The notes under the pieces were generated by a model. That model made no database searches and was not told the DNA's origin. It saw only the letters and a list, made by a program, of their open reading frames with translations. 38,758 nucleotides of DNA from an uncultured Muribaculaceae bacterium (lineage in GTDB: Bacteria; Bacteroidota; Bacteroidia; Bacteroidales; Muribaculaceae), in the NCBI GenBank assembly GCA_947176745.1, contig CAMWRV010000026.1, positions 1 through 38,758 of the forward strand. Reading direction: 5' to 3'. Shown here piece after piece: positions 19,901 through 27,260 of this stretch (position 1 is its first letter; every line of letters starts with the position of its first letter). The position numbers and the translations under genes were made by a program.

Positions 19901-20322
19901 GCTATTCTTCAGGACATTCCAGCAGGATGTACACTCTCGGCACACTCCCGGCCAAAGAAGGCGAGGGAATCCGCGAGGTGACTCTCCAGCTTCCCGCAGA
20001 ACTTCTCAACGAGCCCTGGGTGCAGATCATGATCGACACCGACATACCGGCCGAGAACTCATACTTCGCGATGACCGCAGTGTCGGTGACAGGATCAAGC
20101 GGAGTCCGCGACCTGACCGGCGATGCGCTGTCATCCATCCGTGCTGAAGAAGGAGCCGTGCGCGTCAAAGGACACGAAGGCGACCATGTGGCCGTGACAA
20201 CGGCCGACGGACGCACCGTCGCTTCAGGAACAGCCGAAGGCAACGATACGCTCTGGTATCTCGAACCCGGTGTATATATCGTGAAAGCCGGCAACGAAAG
20301 CGCAAAAATAATCGTAAGATAA
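16972..20322 (+). CDS. Large secreted multi-domain FN3/adhesin protein with T9SS-type C-terminal tail
   Basis: I do not recognise a named family for this 1116-aa protein. It starts with a Sec signal (MKKSLTLFTTLVAAGAGAIIA). Residues about 60-330 are WD/propeller-like, with repeated Y/F-rich blades (GYLYGYSEAYFDENW, then LAYNQEDGYFYFCSQ, LAYCPEDKNFYGVN). FN3-like domains follow at about 330-520 and 675-880 (for example TLMWDAPSEGADGGYIDP), with jelly-roll choice-of-anchor J-like domains at about 520-670 and 880-1045. A C-terminal sorting-like domain is at about 1050-1116, ending LEPGVYIVKAGNESAKIIVR. It is probably exported by T9SS to the cell surface; the binding target is unknown. A shared promoter suggests an operon with the next gene. 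Confidence 0.85.
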   Translation: MKKSLTLFTTLVAAGAGAIIATTRGSEIKPQSFDPQVAGEFPTTVVTRPDNQPQRVTAGGTNLYGFLSDWSLTPDDWLRSYRGIYIVGQYGEVNLAYNDPAAAILGRFTGAFLLDGYLYGYSEAYFDENWNMGSQKFLKVDFSTGEIVEQQEASAYINWVSPLAYNQEDGYFYFCSQNYEFCRATIANPNGYEVVKQFDSSSDNITSLAYCPEDKNFYGVNINKKFIRIDTEGNVTPICDIPDKSTHSSYQAAMTWSPKEGLFYWDYLDNGMPTISKLYSVTRDGTFNLECTLDDNSCFDWFVTPDVKYVAAAPESPVIDSIDFPAGALSGKLAFTMPTRMQNGNALPESVDWTVTLDGAEYKKESCSPGAKIEVEFSDLEAGNHEFGVIASIDVLRCDPVTRRMWIGNDTPMAPQNVTLTKSAVSWSAPTAGVHAGYVDFGSMTYNVKIVNVSGNTVFSTTVSSTSTAYTLENSEDLSLYTAYVSASSNGLTSAEANSQSVVMGDAMTPPASFSPTPAEFSLMTPFDKNNDNTCWTWNQERQALYSGYTSDGNMNPMDDYIFLPAMKFDSSERIYEISLDATAWSPQFAEEYLDVVLATEPNYDGVIESLIDRTKISCAYDLRGNQVTEWKNLQSGFNVYEPGIYYIGIHCSSARDMAGVLVRNIKVKDGGVLNTSPAMATGLQATAAANGRLAATVKFTFPTETVGGDQIAQGTELTATIESSEETATVKGTPGASGEATVATLQGENQISVTVSNSRGENSPSAIVKIFTGQTVPSYVTNVRGIISDDMRDFTLMWDAPSEGADGGYIDPTLLTYNIYVYDQTGVPSNWIPLAKNLTERQYTFSPDTQDYYRLAIEAVNVAGASSMVSGSAWVGPAYTLPYSDDFSNPSDISCTKPWRIFTDGYYAEWTYMYLKDIDAALYGADNKKVAMFCGGVDGTSGRVSMPRFSTIGEEFASLKMDVYTGSRAATTVINGYSSGHSSRMYTLGTLPAKEGEGIREVTLQLPAELLNEPWVQIMIDTDIPAENSYFAMTAVSVTGSSGVRDLTGDALSSIRAEEGAVRVKGHEGDHVAVTTADGRTVASGTAEGNDTLWYLEPGVYIVKAGNESAKIIVR

Positions 20323-20339
20323 CCAACTTGAACCAATGT

Positions 20340-20369
20340 GCGGGATTCCGGATCAGTCCGGCATCCCGC
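20340..20369 (+). other. Stable hairpin between the two T9SS cargo genes
   Basis: GCGGGAT and ATCCCGC form the outer stem, with CCGGA/TCCGG inside, one mismatch between them and a TCAG loop. It lies in the 67-base gap before the ATG at 20390 and has no T-run. It could set relative expression by partial termination or RNA processing (inference). Confidence 0.5.
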
Positions 20370-20389
20370 GCATGCATCACAACACACAT

Positions 20390-22213
20390 ATGAAAATCGG
20401 GAAAATTCTTCTGGCACTGACGTTCGCAGTCCTGCCGGCAACGGCGTCGGCCCAGACACTTTACAAGTTCGGATTTTGTTCCGGCTTCGCAGGCACAGAG
20501 TCCAGACTGACCATCGAAGGCCAGGCAAGTGCCGAAGCCGCAATCTTTCTTTCAGCAGAAGATCTGGAACGCTTCAGCGGCGACGCCTTCGCCGGTGTCA
20601 ACGCGGCTCTGACCAGCAAGCTCAACGTGCATGACATGACAGCATGGATCCGCAAGGATCTAAACGGAGAGAACCTCGCCGAGCAGTATATCGACATCCG
20701 CACTACTCAGAAACCGCGCGACGGCTGGAACAGCATACAGTTCGAAACTCCGGTCGACATCGAGCCCGCTACGGGATATTATGTAGGATACACATTCAAC
20801 CAGACAAAAACCGCCTCGGCCATATCGTTGGTTGACGGCGATCATGCCGGAGCGGCATGGATCCGCACCGGAGAAGGCAGCTGGTCTGAACGGCCCGATC
20901 TCGGCATCCTCAGCATAGAGGCTCTCATAACCGGCGACAACCTGCCACAGAACGACCTGCAGTTCATTTCGGCATCGCTGTCGGACGACTACTATGTGAT
21001 CGATACTCCCGTAAGCATGGTCTATGAGATCCGCAACAACGGCATCGAACCTGTATCGGTGTTCACTCTGACCATAGCCGACGAGGAAGCGGGAATAAGT
21101 GTAAGCCACACCGTATACCAGACAGTCCCCTACGGAGTGACGCGCAGCTACAAGGAGTCGTTTGTGATTCCGGGAGTAGAGTCGGGCAAGAGATACAGAT
21201 TCTCCGCCTCCGTTTCTAAGCCCAACGGCTCTGATGACGAGACTCCCGGCGACAACAGCGTGTCGCTCGGCGAGATTCCCGTTCTGGCCACCGTTTTCCC
21301 CAGAACAGTGCTTCTCGAAGAGTTCACCACCGAAAGATGTTCCAACTGCCCAGCTGCCGCAGAGACTGTGCATGACATGATCGCGACATTCACCGATGAC
21401 CAGAAAAAGCGTTTCGCCATGGTCTGCCACCATTCAGGATACGGCATTGACGCTTTCACACAGCCCTGCGACAAAGATTACATCTGGTTCTACAATGACG
21501 GAGGCAATATGTATGCTCCCGCTTTCATGCTCAATCGCGTCGGAGAAACCGGCGGCACAGTCAGCACTCCGGTGTTCGGCAACCTCCCGGTCAGCGCTTT
21601 CGCATACAAAGTTACTCAGGCGCAGGATGTTCCCGCCCTCTACAGCATCGAAGTCTCGGGAACTCATGACGCGGCAGCCCGCAGACTACACGTAAAAGTG
21701 GAAGGAGAGGAGATGCTGGCCTCGCTCGAAAATCCTCGCATCACGGTCTATGTGGTGGAAGACAACGTATTGGCAAGCGATGACGGTATGGGACAGAGCG
21801 GATCCGGCGGCGCGAAGTTCTACCACAACCACGTGGAACGCGCATACAACTCCACATGGGGAGAGCCGGCCGCATGGAACGGCAACAAATACGCCTACGA
21901 GTGCGATCTCGAGTATCCCGAGGGCTGCAAGACTGAAGACATGCAGGTGGTAGCGTTCATTTCCAATTACGACGAGACCGATCCCGTGAACTGCGAAGTG
22001 GGCAACGCCGCATGGAAGGCTCTTGCGGATTTCGATCCTTCGGGCATCGAGGGCATATCCACGGATTCAGGCAGGACATCTGCAAGCATCTATGATCTCT
22101 CTGGTAGCCTGTCGCGCAATTGCGACGATACGACCGGTCTTCCCGCCGGAGTCTACATCGTGAAGAAAATATCAGGAGGAAAATCAACCACCTCTAAGAT
22201 CATAATCAGGTAA
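20390..22213 (+). CDS. Omp28-like secreted protein with CxxC thioredoxin-type motif and T9SS tail
   Basis: I chose the ATG at 20390, giving 607 aa, because it begins directly with a Sec signal (MKIGKILLALTFAVLPATASAQ); an upstream in-frame ATG at 20336 adds 18 residues unlike a signal peptide. A beta-rich N-terminal domain (about 23-190) and an Ig-like domain (about 195-305) precede an Omp28/thioredoxin-like domain (about 308-520) opening VLLEEFTTERCSNCPAA with C317-S-N-C320. The last 70 residues are a T9SS-type sorting domain (IYDLSGSL, then GLPAGVYIVKK). Omp28-family proteins occur on the surface of Porphyromonas and relatives. A surface redox or adhesin role is inferred. Confidence 0.85.
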   Translation: MKIGKILLALTFAVLPATASAQTLYKFGFCSGFAGTESRLTIEGQASAEAAIFLSAEDLERFSGDAFAGVNAALTSKLNVHDMTAWIRKDLNGENLAEQYIDIRTTQKPRDGWNSIQFETPVDIEPATGYYVGYTFNQTKTASAISLVDGDHAGAAWIRTGEGSWSERPDLGILSIEALITGDNLPQNDLQFISASLSDDYYVIDTPVSMVYEIRNNGIEPVSVFTLTIADEEAGISVSHTVYQTVPYGVTRSYKESFVIPGVESGKRYRFSASVSKPNGSDDETPGDNSVSLGEIPVLATVFPRTVLLEEFTTERCSNCPAAAETVHDMIATFTDDQKKRFAMVCHHSGYGIDAFTQPCDKDYIWFYNDGGNMYAPAFMLNRVGETGGTVSTPVFGNLPVSAFAYKVTQAQDVPALYSIEVSGTHDAAARRLHVKVEGEEMLASLENPRITVYVVEDNVLASDDGMGQSGSGGAKFYHNHVERAYNSTWGEPAAWNGNKYAYECDLEYPEGCKTEDMQVVAFISNYDETDPVNCEVGNAAWKALADFDPSGIEGISTDSGRTSASIYDLSGSLSRNCDDTTGLPAGVYIVKKISGGKSTTSKIIIR

Positions 22214-22245
22214 CTGCCACGCCAAAGCAGCAACTGTCAACAAGA

Positions 22246-22275
22246 GGACGCCGCGACACGAAGTCAGCGGCGTCC
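22246..22275 (+). terminator. Rho-independent terminator after the Omp28-like gene
   Basis: GGACGCCGC pairs with GCGGCGTCC, with GAC/GTC inner pairs and an ACGAA loop, followed by TTATATTTT. It is 33 bases after the stop at 22213. Confidence 0.85.
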
Positions 22276-22319
22276 TTATATTTTGCCAACGGATTGCTTT
22301 TGCCGGCAGATTGCGACTT

Positions 22320-22408
22320 TCGGCGTCCCGGAGGTCCGCCGCTCCCGGTCCGGTCGCGCAAACAGACACCGAAGCAACACCGGGAGCGGCGGACCTCCGG
22401 GACGCCGA
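22320..22408. repeat. 30-bp perfect inverted repeat with 29-base spacer
   Basis: The arms 22320-22349 and 22379-22408 are exact reverse complements (the left arm begins TCGGCGTCCCGGAGGTCC). They surround a spacer containing GCGCAAACAGACACC. The element lies between two terminators and contains no ORF of note. It is far longer than needed for a terminator and is much more GC-rich than the flanking intergenic DNA. A dispersed palindromic element of the REP/MITE kind is the best guess. Confidence 0.85.
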
Positions 22409-22461
22409 CAGTAGAACCGAGCAGAAGAAATGAAGAGTCGAAGGATTTCTGAAGCGATTCA

Positions 22462-22499
22462 TAACAACAAAAATCCCGGCGGATGATTCCGTCGGGATT
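22462..22499 (-). terminator. Rho-independent terminator after the tRNA-Asn pair
   Basis: On the minus strand AATCCCGACGGA and TCCGCCGGGATT pair with one mismatch around ATCA, then TTTTTGTTGTT follows. It begins four bases past the end of the second tRNA. Confidence 0.8.
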
Positions 22500-22502
22500 G
22501 GG

Positions 22503-22576
22503 CGCTTCAGGATGGGCTTGAACCAACGACCCCCTGATTAACAGTCAGGTGCTCTAACCAACTGAGCTACTGAAGC
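22503..22576 (-). tRNA. tRNA-Asn(GTT), second copy
   Basis: A 74-base cloverleaf: acceptor GCTTCAG/CTGAAGC, D-arm GCTC...GAGC, anticodon stem CCTGA/TCAGG with loop CTGTTAA (anticodon GTT), T-loop TTCAAGC, discriminator G. The T-stem GTTGG/CCATC has one T-T mismatch, shared by both copies. The 3' end is followed by CCC, so CCA must be completed after transcription. Confidence 0.95.
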
Positions 22577-22641
22577 AGATATTATAATGAGAATATAAGC
22601 TATAAAGTACTAACTGATAGTTAAAACTTCAACTTATTTGG

Positions 22642-22715
22642 CGCTTCAGGATGGGCTTGAACCAACGACCCCCTGATTAACAGTCAGGTGCTCTAACCAA
22701 CTGAGCTACTGAAGC
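22642..22715 (-). tRNA. tRNA-Asn(GTT), first copy
   Basis: Identical over the 74 bases to the copy at 22503-22576, with 65 AT-rich bases between them. Here the gene is followed by CCA, so the 3' CCA is encoded. As the promoter lies at about 22815-22846, this copy is transcribed first. Confidence 0.95.
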
Positions 22716-22814
22716 ATTTTAAAGCCTCTCTATCGAGACCTACACCTCATCTGAAAGCTTGAGTCTCATGCTTGAAATCGAACATCAGACCGCTCCCCTC
22801 CGAGGATTACGGTG

Positions 22815-22846
22815 CAAAATTAGTAATTTCTTTTCATTCCACCAAA
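22815..22846 (-). promoter_or_regulatory. Promoter of the tandem tRNA-Asn genes
   Basis: On the minus strand TTTG (22843-22846), 20 bases, then TAATTTTG (22815-22822). The precursor would carry a leader of about 90 bases before the first tRNA. The rest of 22847-23033 is AT-rich and holds only the candidate -7 box of the next gene. Confidence 0.7.
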
Positions 22847-23004
22847 TATAACGGCAAAAAAATATGAACCGCTGATATAGCCCGACCGGACACACAGCCA
22901 TATAATCAATATTATCAACCCATTACACCCCTATTATACATAATTCATCATTTATAATTTATCTTTCATCGCAACACTGCATATCATGTGCACACCTTCC
23001 GGCT

Positions 23005-23012
23005 TATTTTTG
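23005..23012 (+). promoter_or_regulatory. Candidate -7 box for the outer membrane barrel gene
   Basis: TATTTTTG fits TAnnTTTG and lies 21 bases before the ATG at 23034. There is no TTTG at the matching -33 position, so it may depend on an activator or be chance. Confidence 0.35.
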
Positions 23013-23033
23013 CAGCTCAAACCTAACGACATT

Positions 23034-25496
23034 ATGAAAACAGGAATAATCACGGCTATGGCGGGAATCATGATGCTATCGACAACCGTATGGGCCGACG
23101 GCAACATATCGGGCACAGTAGTCAACAAAAACTCGTCTGAACCGATTGACTTCGCGACAGTGACAATCTTCAGCCATTCGGACAATAGCGAAGCTGCCCT
23201 GTCGGGCACTTCGACCGACTCCGACGGCTCATTCACATTCAAAGATATAAGACCTGGCAGGTATATCGTCAGGGTATCCAATATAGGGAGCATCACCGGA
23301 GAGAAAGAAATAACTGTGGCTGACAGCGATGTCGATCTCGGCATAATCGAGCTTGCAGACGACTCGCGACTGCTTGAGGAAGTGGTCGTGACCGGACAGA
23401 AAAGCCAGCTTTCGGTCAGCGGCGAGCGGCGAGTGTTCAACGTCAGTTCCGACATATCGTCGGCGGGGGCGTCGGCCGGCGAGCTGCTTGCCTCGGTTCC
23501 GTCGGTCGACGTTAGCCATGACGGCGAGATCTCCCTGCGCGGCAACAGCGATGTAACCGTGTGGATCGACGGCAAGGAGAGCGGCATGACCGCCGACAAC
23601 CGAATGCAGATGCTGAGTCAGATCCCGGCGGAGTCGATAGAGAGCATCGAGGTTATGACAAATCCTTCTTCCAAACATGGAGCAGAGGGCACCGCGGGCA
23701 TCATCAACATCCGCCTCAAGCAGGGTAGGCATGCCGGTTATTACGGATCGGCAGAGGCCGACGCCGACACCCATGGCAATGTCAACGTCAATTTCAACTC
23801 CAGCCTCAACACAGGCAGATTCGAGACATTCGCCTCGCTGGGATTCAAATCAAACCACAATCCGGGAGGTTCTGAATCACGAAGAAACTATGATGACGGA
23901 TTCCGTCTCGACTCCGACGGCAAATCGAGAAAACATGAAAACAGCCTGTTCGCCCGCATCGGCGCCAACTACTCCCCCGACAGCCGAAGCACATTGTATC
24001 TGAGCGCGGCGGGCACGCTCGGGCATCTCCGCTCAAACACGGCGATATCGCATTTCTCCGACCTCCCCTTGCAATGGAGCTCAAACATGAGCAGAACCCG
24101 CGAACACGGCTTCAACCGGGGAGCCAACATTCTGGCCGGCTATAAGCTCGACTTCAACCCAGCCCACAGCATAGACATGGACGTCAGCTACAACATATGG
24201 CAAGGTTCGACAGAAAGCGACACCCGCGATGACGAGACATGGCCTGACAGCAGCACAGAAATTTCAGAGATCGACCAGCACCAGAAAGTCAGGATCAACA
24301 ACTGGGAGGCAGCCGTAGACTATTCGGGACAACTGGCGCAATGGCTACGCCTTGAGGCCGGCTACAAAGGAAACTACAACCATGAGAACAGTCCGGCGTC
24401 TTACTGGCTGTCGGGAGCATCCGGGGGGACAGAGCCGGATCTCTACAACAGATTCAAATATGACACCGACATATCGGCATTATACGTCAGTCTCTCGGGC
24501 AGTCACGGAGTACTGTCATATTCGGCAGGCCTTCGCGGCGAGATGTGGAGCATCCGGACCCGGTCGCTCGGATACGGAGAGACCGACGGCGACGCACCGT
24601 TGTTCCGAAAGAAAGACTTCGCGCTCTTTCCCTCGGCATCGGTCGGATGGTCGGTCACTCCCGACAGCGAGCTGCGCCTCGACCTGTCGCGGCGCATACG
24701 CCGCCCCTACGGCCCGCAGCTCAACACTTTCGAGAATGTGTCGGACCCGTCGGAAGTGCATCTCGGAAATCCGCTGATACAGCCGGAATACAGCGACGCG
24801 CTCGAACTGACCTACATGAAGACGTGGAGCAGCCACATGCTGTCGGCATCTGCCTACGTGCGTTCGAGCAAAGACAAGATCAGCCATGTCAGTTTTCTGG
24901 CGCCGATGTCGTCAGATCCGGAGATGAACACTATGTATTACGGTCACGCCAATGTCGGCGACATGCTCGACACCGGTGTCGAGATCATATCGCGCAACAC
25001 TCTTTGGAACCGTCTCACCCTCACGACCACTCTCAATCTTCACAACAACCGCATGAATGCCTGGAGCACCGAATATCCTCTTCACGGCAACATGTATACG
25101 ATCAGCGGCGATGCGCAGAACCGGTTTGTGTGGGACATAAGGTGCATGGCCTCGGTCAGACTGCCCGGCGACATCACATTCCAGGCCACGGGACGATACA
25201 GCTCACGCCGGCCGACAGCTCAGGGCACAGTCGAACCGGCGTGGGACGTCGAGGCAGGTCTGAAAAAATCATTCGGACCATGGAGCCTGTCGATTATATG
25301 CAAAGACTTGTTCGCGTCAAAGAAAACGCACGAGATCCTGTATGGAGACGGATACAGGCAGTCGATAGAGAAATGGTCGGGAGGCCGTACGCTGCGTCTG
25401 TCGGTGAGCTACACATTTGGGAAAAAGACCACGACATCGCATGCTGCCTGCAACCACATCGACACCGGCGGCTACGGCGAAGGCCACAGCCATTAA
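23034..25496 (+). CDS. TonB-dependent-receptor-like outer membrane beta-barrel protein
   Basis: The ATG at 23034 gives 820 aa with a clean signal peptide (MKTGIITAMAGIMMLSTTVWA); an upstream in-frame ATG at 22986 would put 16 non-signal residues before it. A carboxypeptidase-regulatory-like domain (about 22-110; ISGTVVNKNSSEPIDFATV) is followed by the TonB-box-like ELADDSRLLEEVVVTGQ and a plug domain (about 118-225; ISLRGNSDVTVWIDGKE, then SIESIEVMTNPSSKHGAEGTAGIINI). The remaining 590 residues are a barrel of the OMP_b-brl_3 kind, ending RLSVSYTFGKK, then a His-containing tail. No SusD partner is adjacent. Such proteins import or bind ligands at the outer membrane. It converges on the tannase gene with only eight bases between the stops. 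Confidence 0.9.
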   Translation: MKTGIITAMAGIMMLSTTVWADGNISGTVVNKNSSEPIDFATVTIFSHSDNSEAALSGTSTDSDGSFTFKDIRPGRYIVRVSNIGSITGEKEITVADSDVDLGIIELADDSRLLEEVVVTGQKSQLSVSGERRVFNVSSDISSAGASAGELLASVPSVDVSHDGEISLRGNSDVTVWIDGKESGMTADNRMQMLSQIPAESIESIEVMTNPSSKHGAEGTAGIINIRLKQGRHAGYYGSAEADADTHGNVNVNFNSSLNTGRFETFASLGFKSNHNPGGSESRRNYDDGFRLDSDGKSRKHENSLFARIGANYSPDSRSTLYLSAAGTLGHLRSNTAISHFSDLPLQWSSNMSRTREHGFNRGANILAGYKLDFNPAHSIDMDVSYNIWQGSTESDTRDDETWPDSSTEISEIDQHQKVRINNWEAAVDYSGQLAQWLRLEAGYKGNYNHENSPASYWLSGASGGTEPDLYNRFKYDTDISALYVSLSGSHGVLSYSAGLRGEMWSIRTRSLGYGETDGDAPLFRKKDFALFPSASVGWSVTPDSELRLDLSRRIRRPYGPQLNTFENVSDPSEVHLGNPLIQPEYSDALELTYMKTWSSHMLSASAYVRSSKDKISHVSFLAPMSSDPEMNTMYYGHANVGDMLDTGVEIISRNTLWNRLTLTTTLNLHNNRMNAWSTEYPLHGNMYTISGDAQNRFVWDIRCMASVRLPGDITFQATGRYSSRRPTAQGTVEPAWDVEAGLKKSFGPWSLSIICKDLFASKKTHEILYGDGYRQSIEKWSGGRTLRLSVSYTFGKKTTTSHAACNHIDTGGYGEGHSH

Positions 25497-25504
25497 TGAC
25501 AGAG

Positions 25505-27028
25505 TCAGTGCTGTCCGCGCATCACTGTCTCTATCCAGCCGAAGAGGTCGTCAAGATTGTAGTCTCCCGAATGCGGGCGGTTCCACGGCAACGCGAAATC
25601 CACATCGTAGCCGTCATTCATCAGACGCGTGGCGAGATTGACGGGCACGAGGAAAGAGGTGTCGCGGTCTTTGGCACCGTGGCGGATATACCAGTGGCGC
25701 GCTATGCCTGACTGACCGGGACGGATGAAGTTCATCGGATTCATCATCAGCACACGGGTCTCAAGATCCCGGCCTAAAACCGCGTCGGGATCACCGGTGC
25801 GCCTGCGGAGACTGAAATCTGTAAAATTGGATGGCGTGCCCGCGGCATCACCGAACACCTGGTTCTCAGGCGTCGCCGAGTCGCCAAGAACGCCATAGGC
25901 GTCAAAAGCGGGAGGCGTCTTGAGAGCCTGCTGTGTGGCTACGTAAGAAAGATACTTGTCCCAGTCCACATCAATGACATAGTCAGTATACTCCGGTCTG
26001 TGGGTCGGTCTCGCGCCCCCCGCGCCGCCGGGCATACCACCGTTGACCGGACCGGCGCCGAGATTCTGGGCAAAAGTCGGAAGTGGCTTCGCATATCTGA
26101 TTATGCCGATGGAATCGGGAATCTCGCAACCCTCCTCAAGGGCCTTCTGCGCTGAAGCCATAATGAATGTCTTGAGATAATCCATATAATTGGCTGACGT
26201 AACTGGATTGCCGGCACTGTCTTTCAGTCCGAGCGAGTCGATGTAGGCCGGGCACATGGCTGCCAGCTCGTCAGAAACCGCGATCTGCGCGGCATCAAGA
26301 TGGCGAACCCCCGTGTTGGTGCAGCCGTAAAGCCATTCGTATTCCATATCGGCATGGTTCAGATCCGTAATCGGGCAATAGCATATCGATGCGAATACGG
26401 CATCGGAGGCATCGGCCGCCCCCATCTTTCTCAGGGCCTCCTCATATTCGGGAGCGTCGCCCGTGGCACCCTGAAGCGACGACATGGCTCCGCCGGCACT
26501 TGTGCCATCGGTAAAAATACGATCTGAATTGCCGGGTATCAGATCGTCGTTATATCTGAGATAACGGACGGCGGCCTTAAGGTCGAGCAGTCCGGCAGGC
26601 GCCGTTCCGGTGCAGACAGTCTTGCCGCCGGCAGTGACTTTCGAACCGTTGCCTCTGGCTCCAGGTATGCAAAGCACATATCCCTCGGCGAGAGCACGTC
26701 CTGTGGCATCGGCCACAGTGGGTGTGCCCGGAGGAGAAGCCATGTATCCGCCGACATTGTTACGCATCAGGACGGGCACATCGCTGTCTGCCCGGCCTTT
26801 CATGTCGAGAGGCACATAGATGTTGAGCTTCTGATAAGCTGGATCCTCGGCGTTTCTCACATAAGAAATGCCTTCATAAGCCTTAAAGCGCACGACTTCG
26901 CCTCGCGGCATGGTGATCGAATCGATTCTGAAATTTTCAGGATCGAAACGCAACGCGTCTGATCCTGCGGCAAGACATGCCGTCACACACGACAGTCCCA
27001 CAGCCGATGCCATAAGTTTTCTATACAT
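25505..27028 (-). CDS. Subtype B tannase (tannin acyl hydrolase), predicted lipoprotein
   Basis: The 507-aa product is an alpha/beta hydrolase of the bacterial subtype B tannase type (EC 3.1.1.20), which cuts galloyl ester bonds. The signal region MYRKLMASAVGLSCVTAC fits a lipobox (VTAC, Cys18), so it is likely lipid-anchored. The nucleophile motif DGTSAGGAMSSLQGATGD puts the catalytic Ser at 177. The C-terminal RHGAKDRDTS (Asp454) and PWNRPHSGDYNL (His486) match the other two triad residues in order and spacing of the Lactobacillus enzyme. A lid-like insertion lies at about 190-430. Substrate specificity (tannin, feruloyl or other ester) cannot be fixed from sequence. The AraC gene upstream is the likely regulator. 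Confidence 0.88.
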   Translation of the reverse strand: MYRKLMASAVGLSCVTACLAAGSDALRFDPENFRIDSITMPRGEVVRFKAYEGISYVRNAEDPAYQKLNIYVPLDMKGRADSDVPVLMRNNVGGYMASPPGTPTVADATGRALAEGYVLCIPGARGNGSKVTAGGKTVCTGTAPAGLLDLKAAVRYLRYNDDLIPGNSDRIFTDGTSAGGAMSSLQGATGDAPEYEEALRKMGAADASDAVFASICYCPITDLNHADMEYEWLYGCTNTGVRHLDAAQIAVSDELAAMCPAYIDSLGLKDSAGNPVTSANYMDYLKTFIMASAQKALEEGCEIPDSIGIIRYAKPLPTFAQNLGAGPVNGGMPGGAGGARPTHRPEYTDYVIDVDWDKYLSYVATQQALKTPPAFDAYGVLGDSATPENQVFGDAAGTPSNFTDFSLRRRTGDPDAVLGRDLETRVLMMNPMNFIRPGQSGIARHWYIRHGAKDRDTSFLVPVNLATRLMNDGYDVDFALPWNRPHSGDYNLDDLFGWIETVMRGQH

Positions 27029-27096
27029 GATAAACTATGTTTGACCAGTCTCGGATCGTGTCTCCACTTGGCGTTTCAGGTCTGTCAAAAAATTAT

Positions 27097-27136
27097 TTAA
27101 GTAACTATCGGTTAAATTTAAACACTTACTTAAGTG
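27097..27136. promoter_or_regulatory. Candidate operator upstream of the tannase
   Basis: CACTTA-CT-TAAGTG (27123-27136) is a dyad, and TTAAGTAA (27097-27104) is the inverted copy of TTACTTAA (27126-27133). All lie 69-108 bases before the tannase ATG, where an AraC regulator could bind. The rest of the gap 27029-27260 is AT-rich. Confidence 0.35.
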
Positions 27137-27144
27137 AATTTCAG

Positions 27145-27171
27145 AGAGAGACCCGTTTTTCGGGTCTCTCT
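27145..27171 (-). terminator. Hairpin after the AraC gene
   Basis: AGAGAGACCCG pairs perfectly with CGGGTCTCTCT around a five-base loop, about 90 bases after the AraC stop and before the tannase promoter region. No good T-run follows on the minus strand, so the terminator call is moderate. Confidence 0.5.
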
Positions 27172-27260
27172 TGTTATAACAGCCTATATGACAATCCGGT
27201 TGGCCGCCGGTTTAGAGGCATCTATAAAAGCACACGCTCTGTGGGCAGACTGCACTTGCA

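Noticed and set aside
22500..22720. tRNA-Asn genes as an integration (att) site
   Set aside because: No integrase and no repeated tRNA 3' fragment elsewhere in the window; the copies are whole genes with a promoter and terminator.
24545..25711. 388-codon plus-strand frame running through the barrel gene end
   Set aside because: Arg/His/Gln-rich out-of-frame translation of the barrel gene extending antisense into the tannase.
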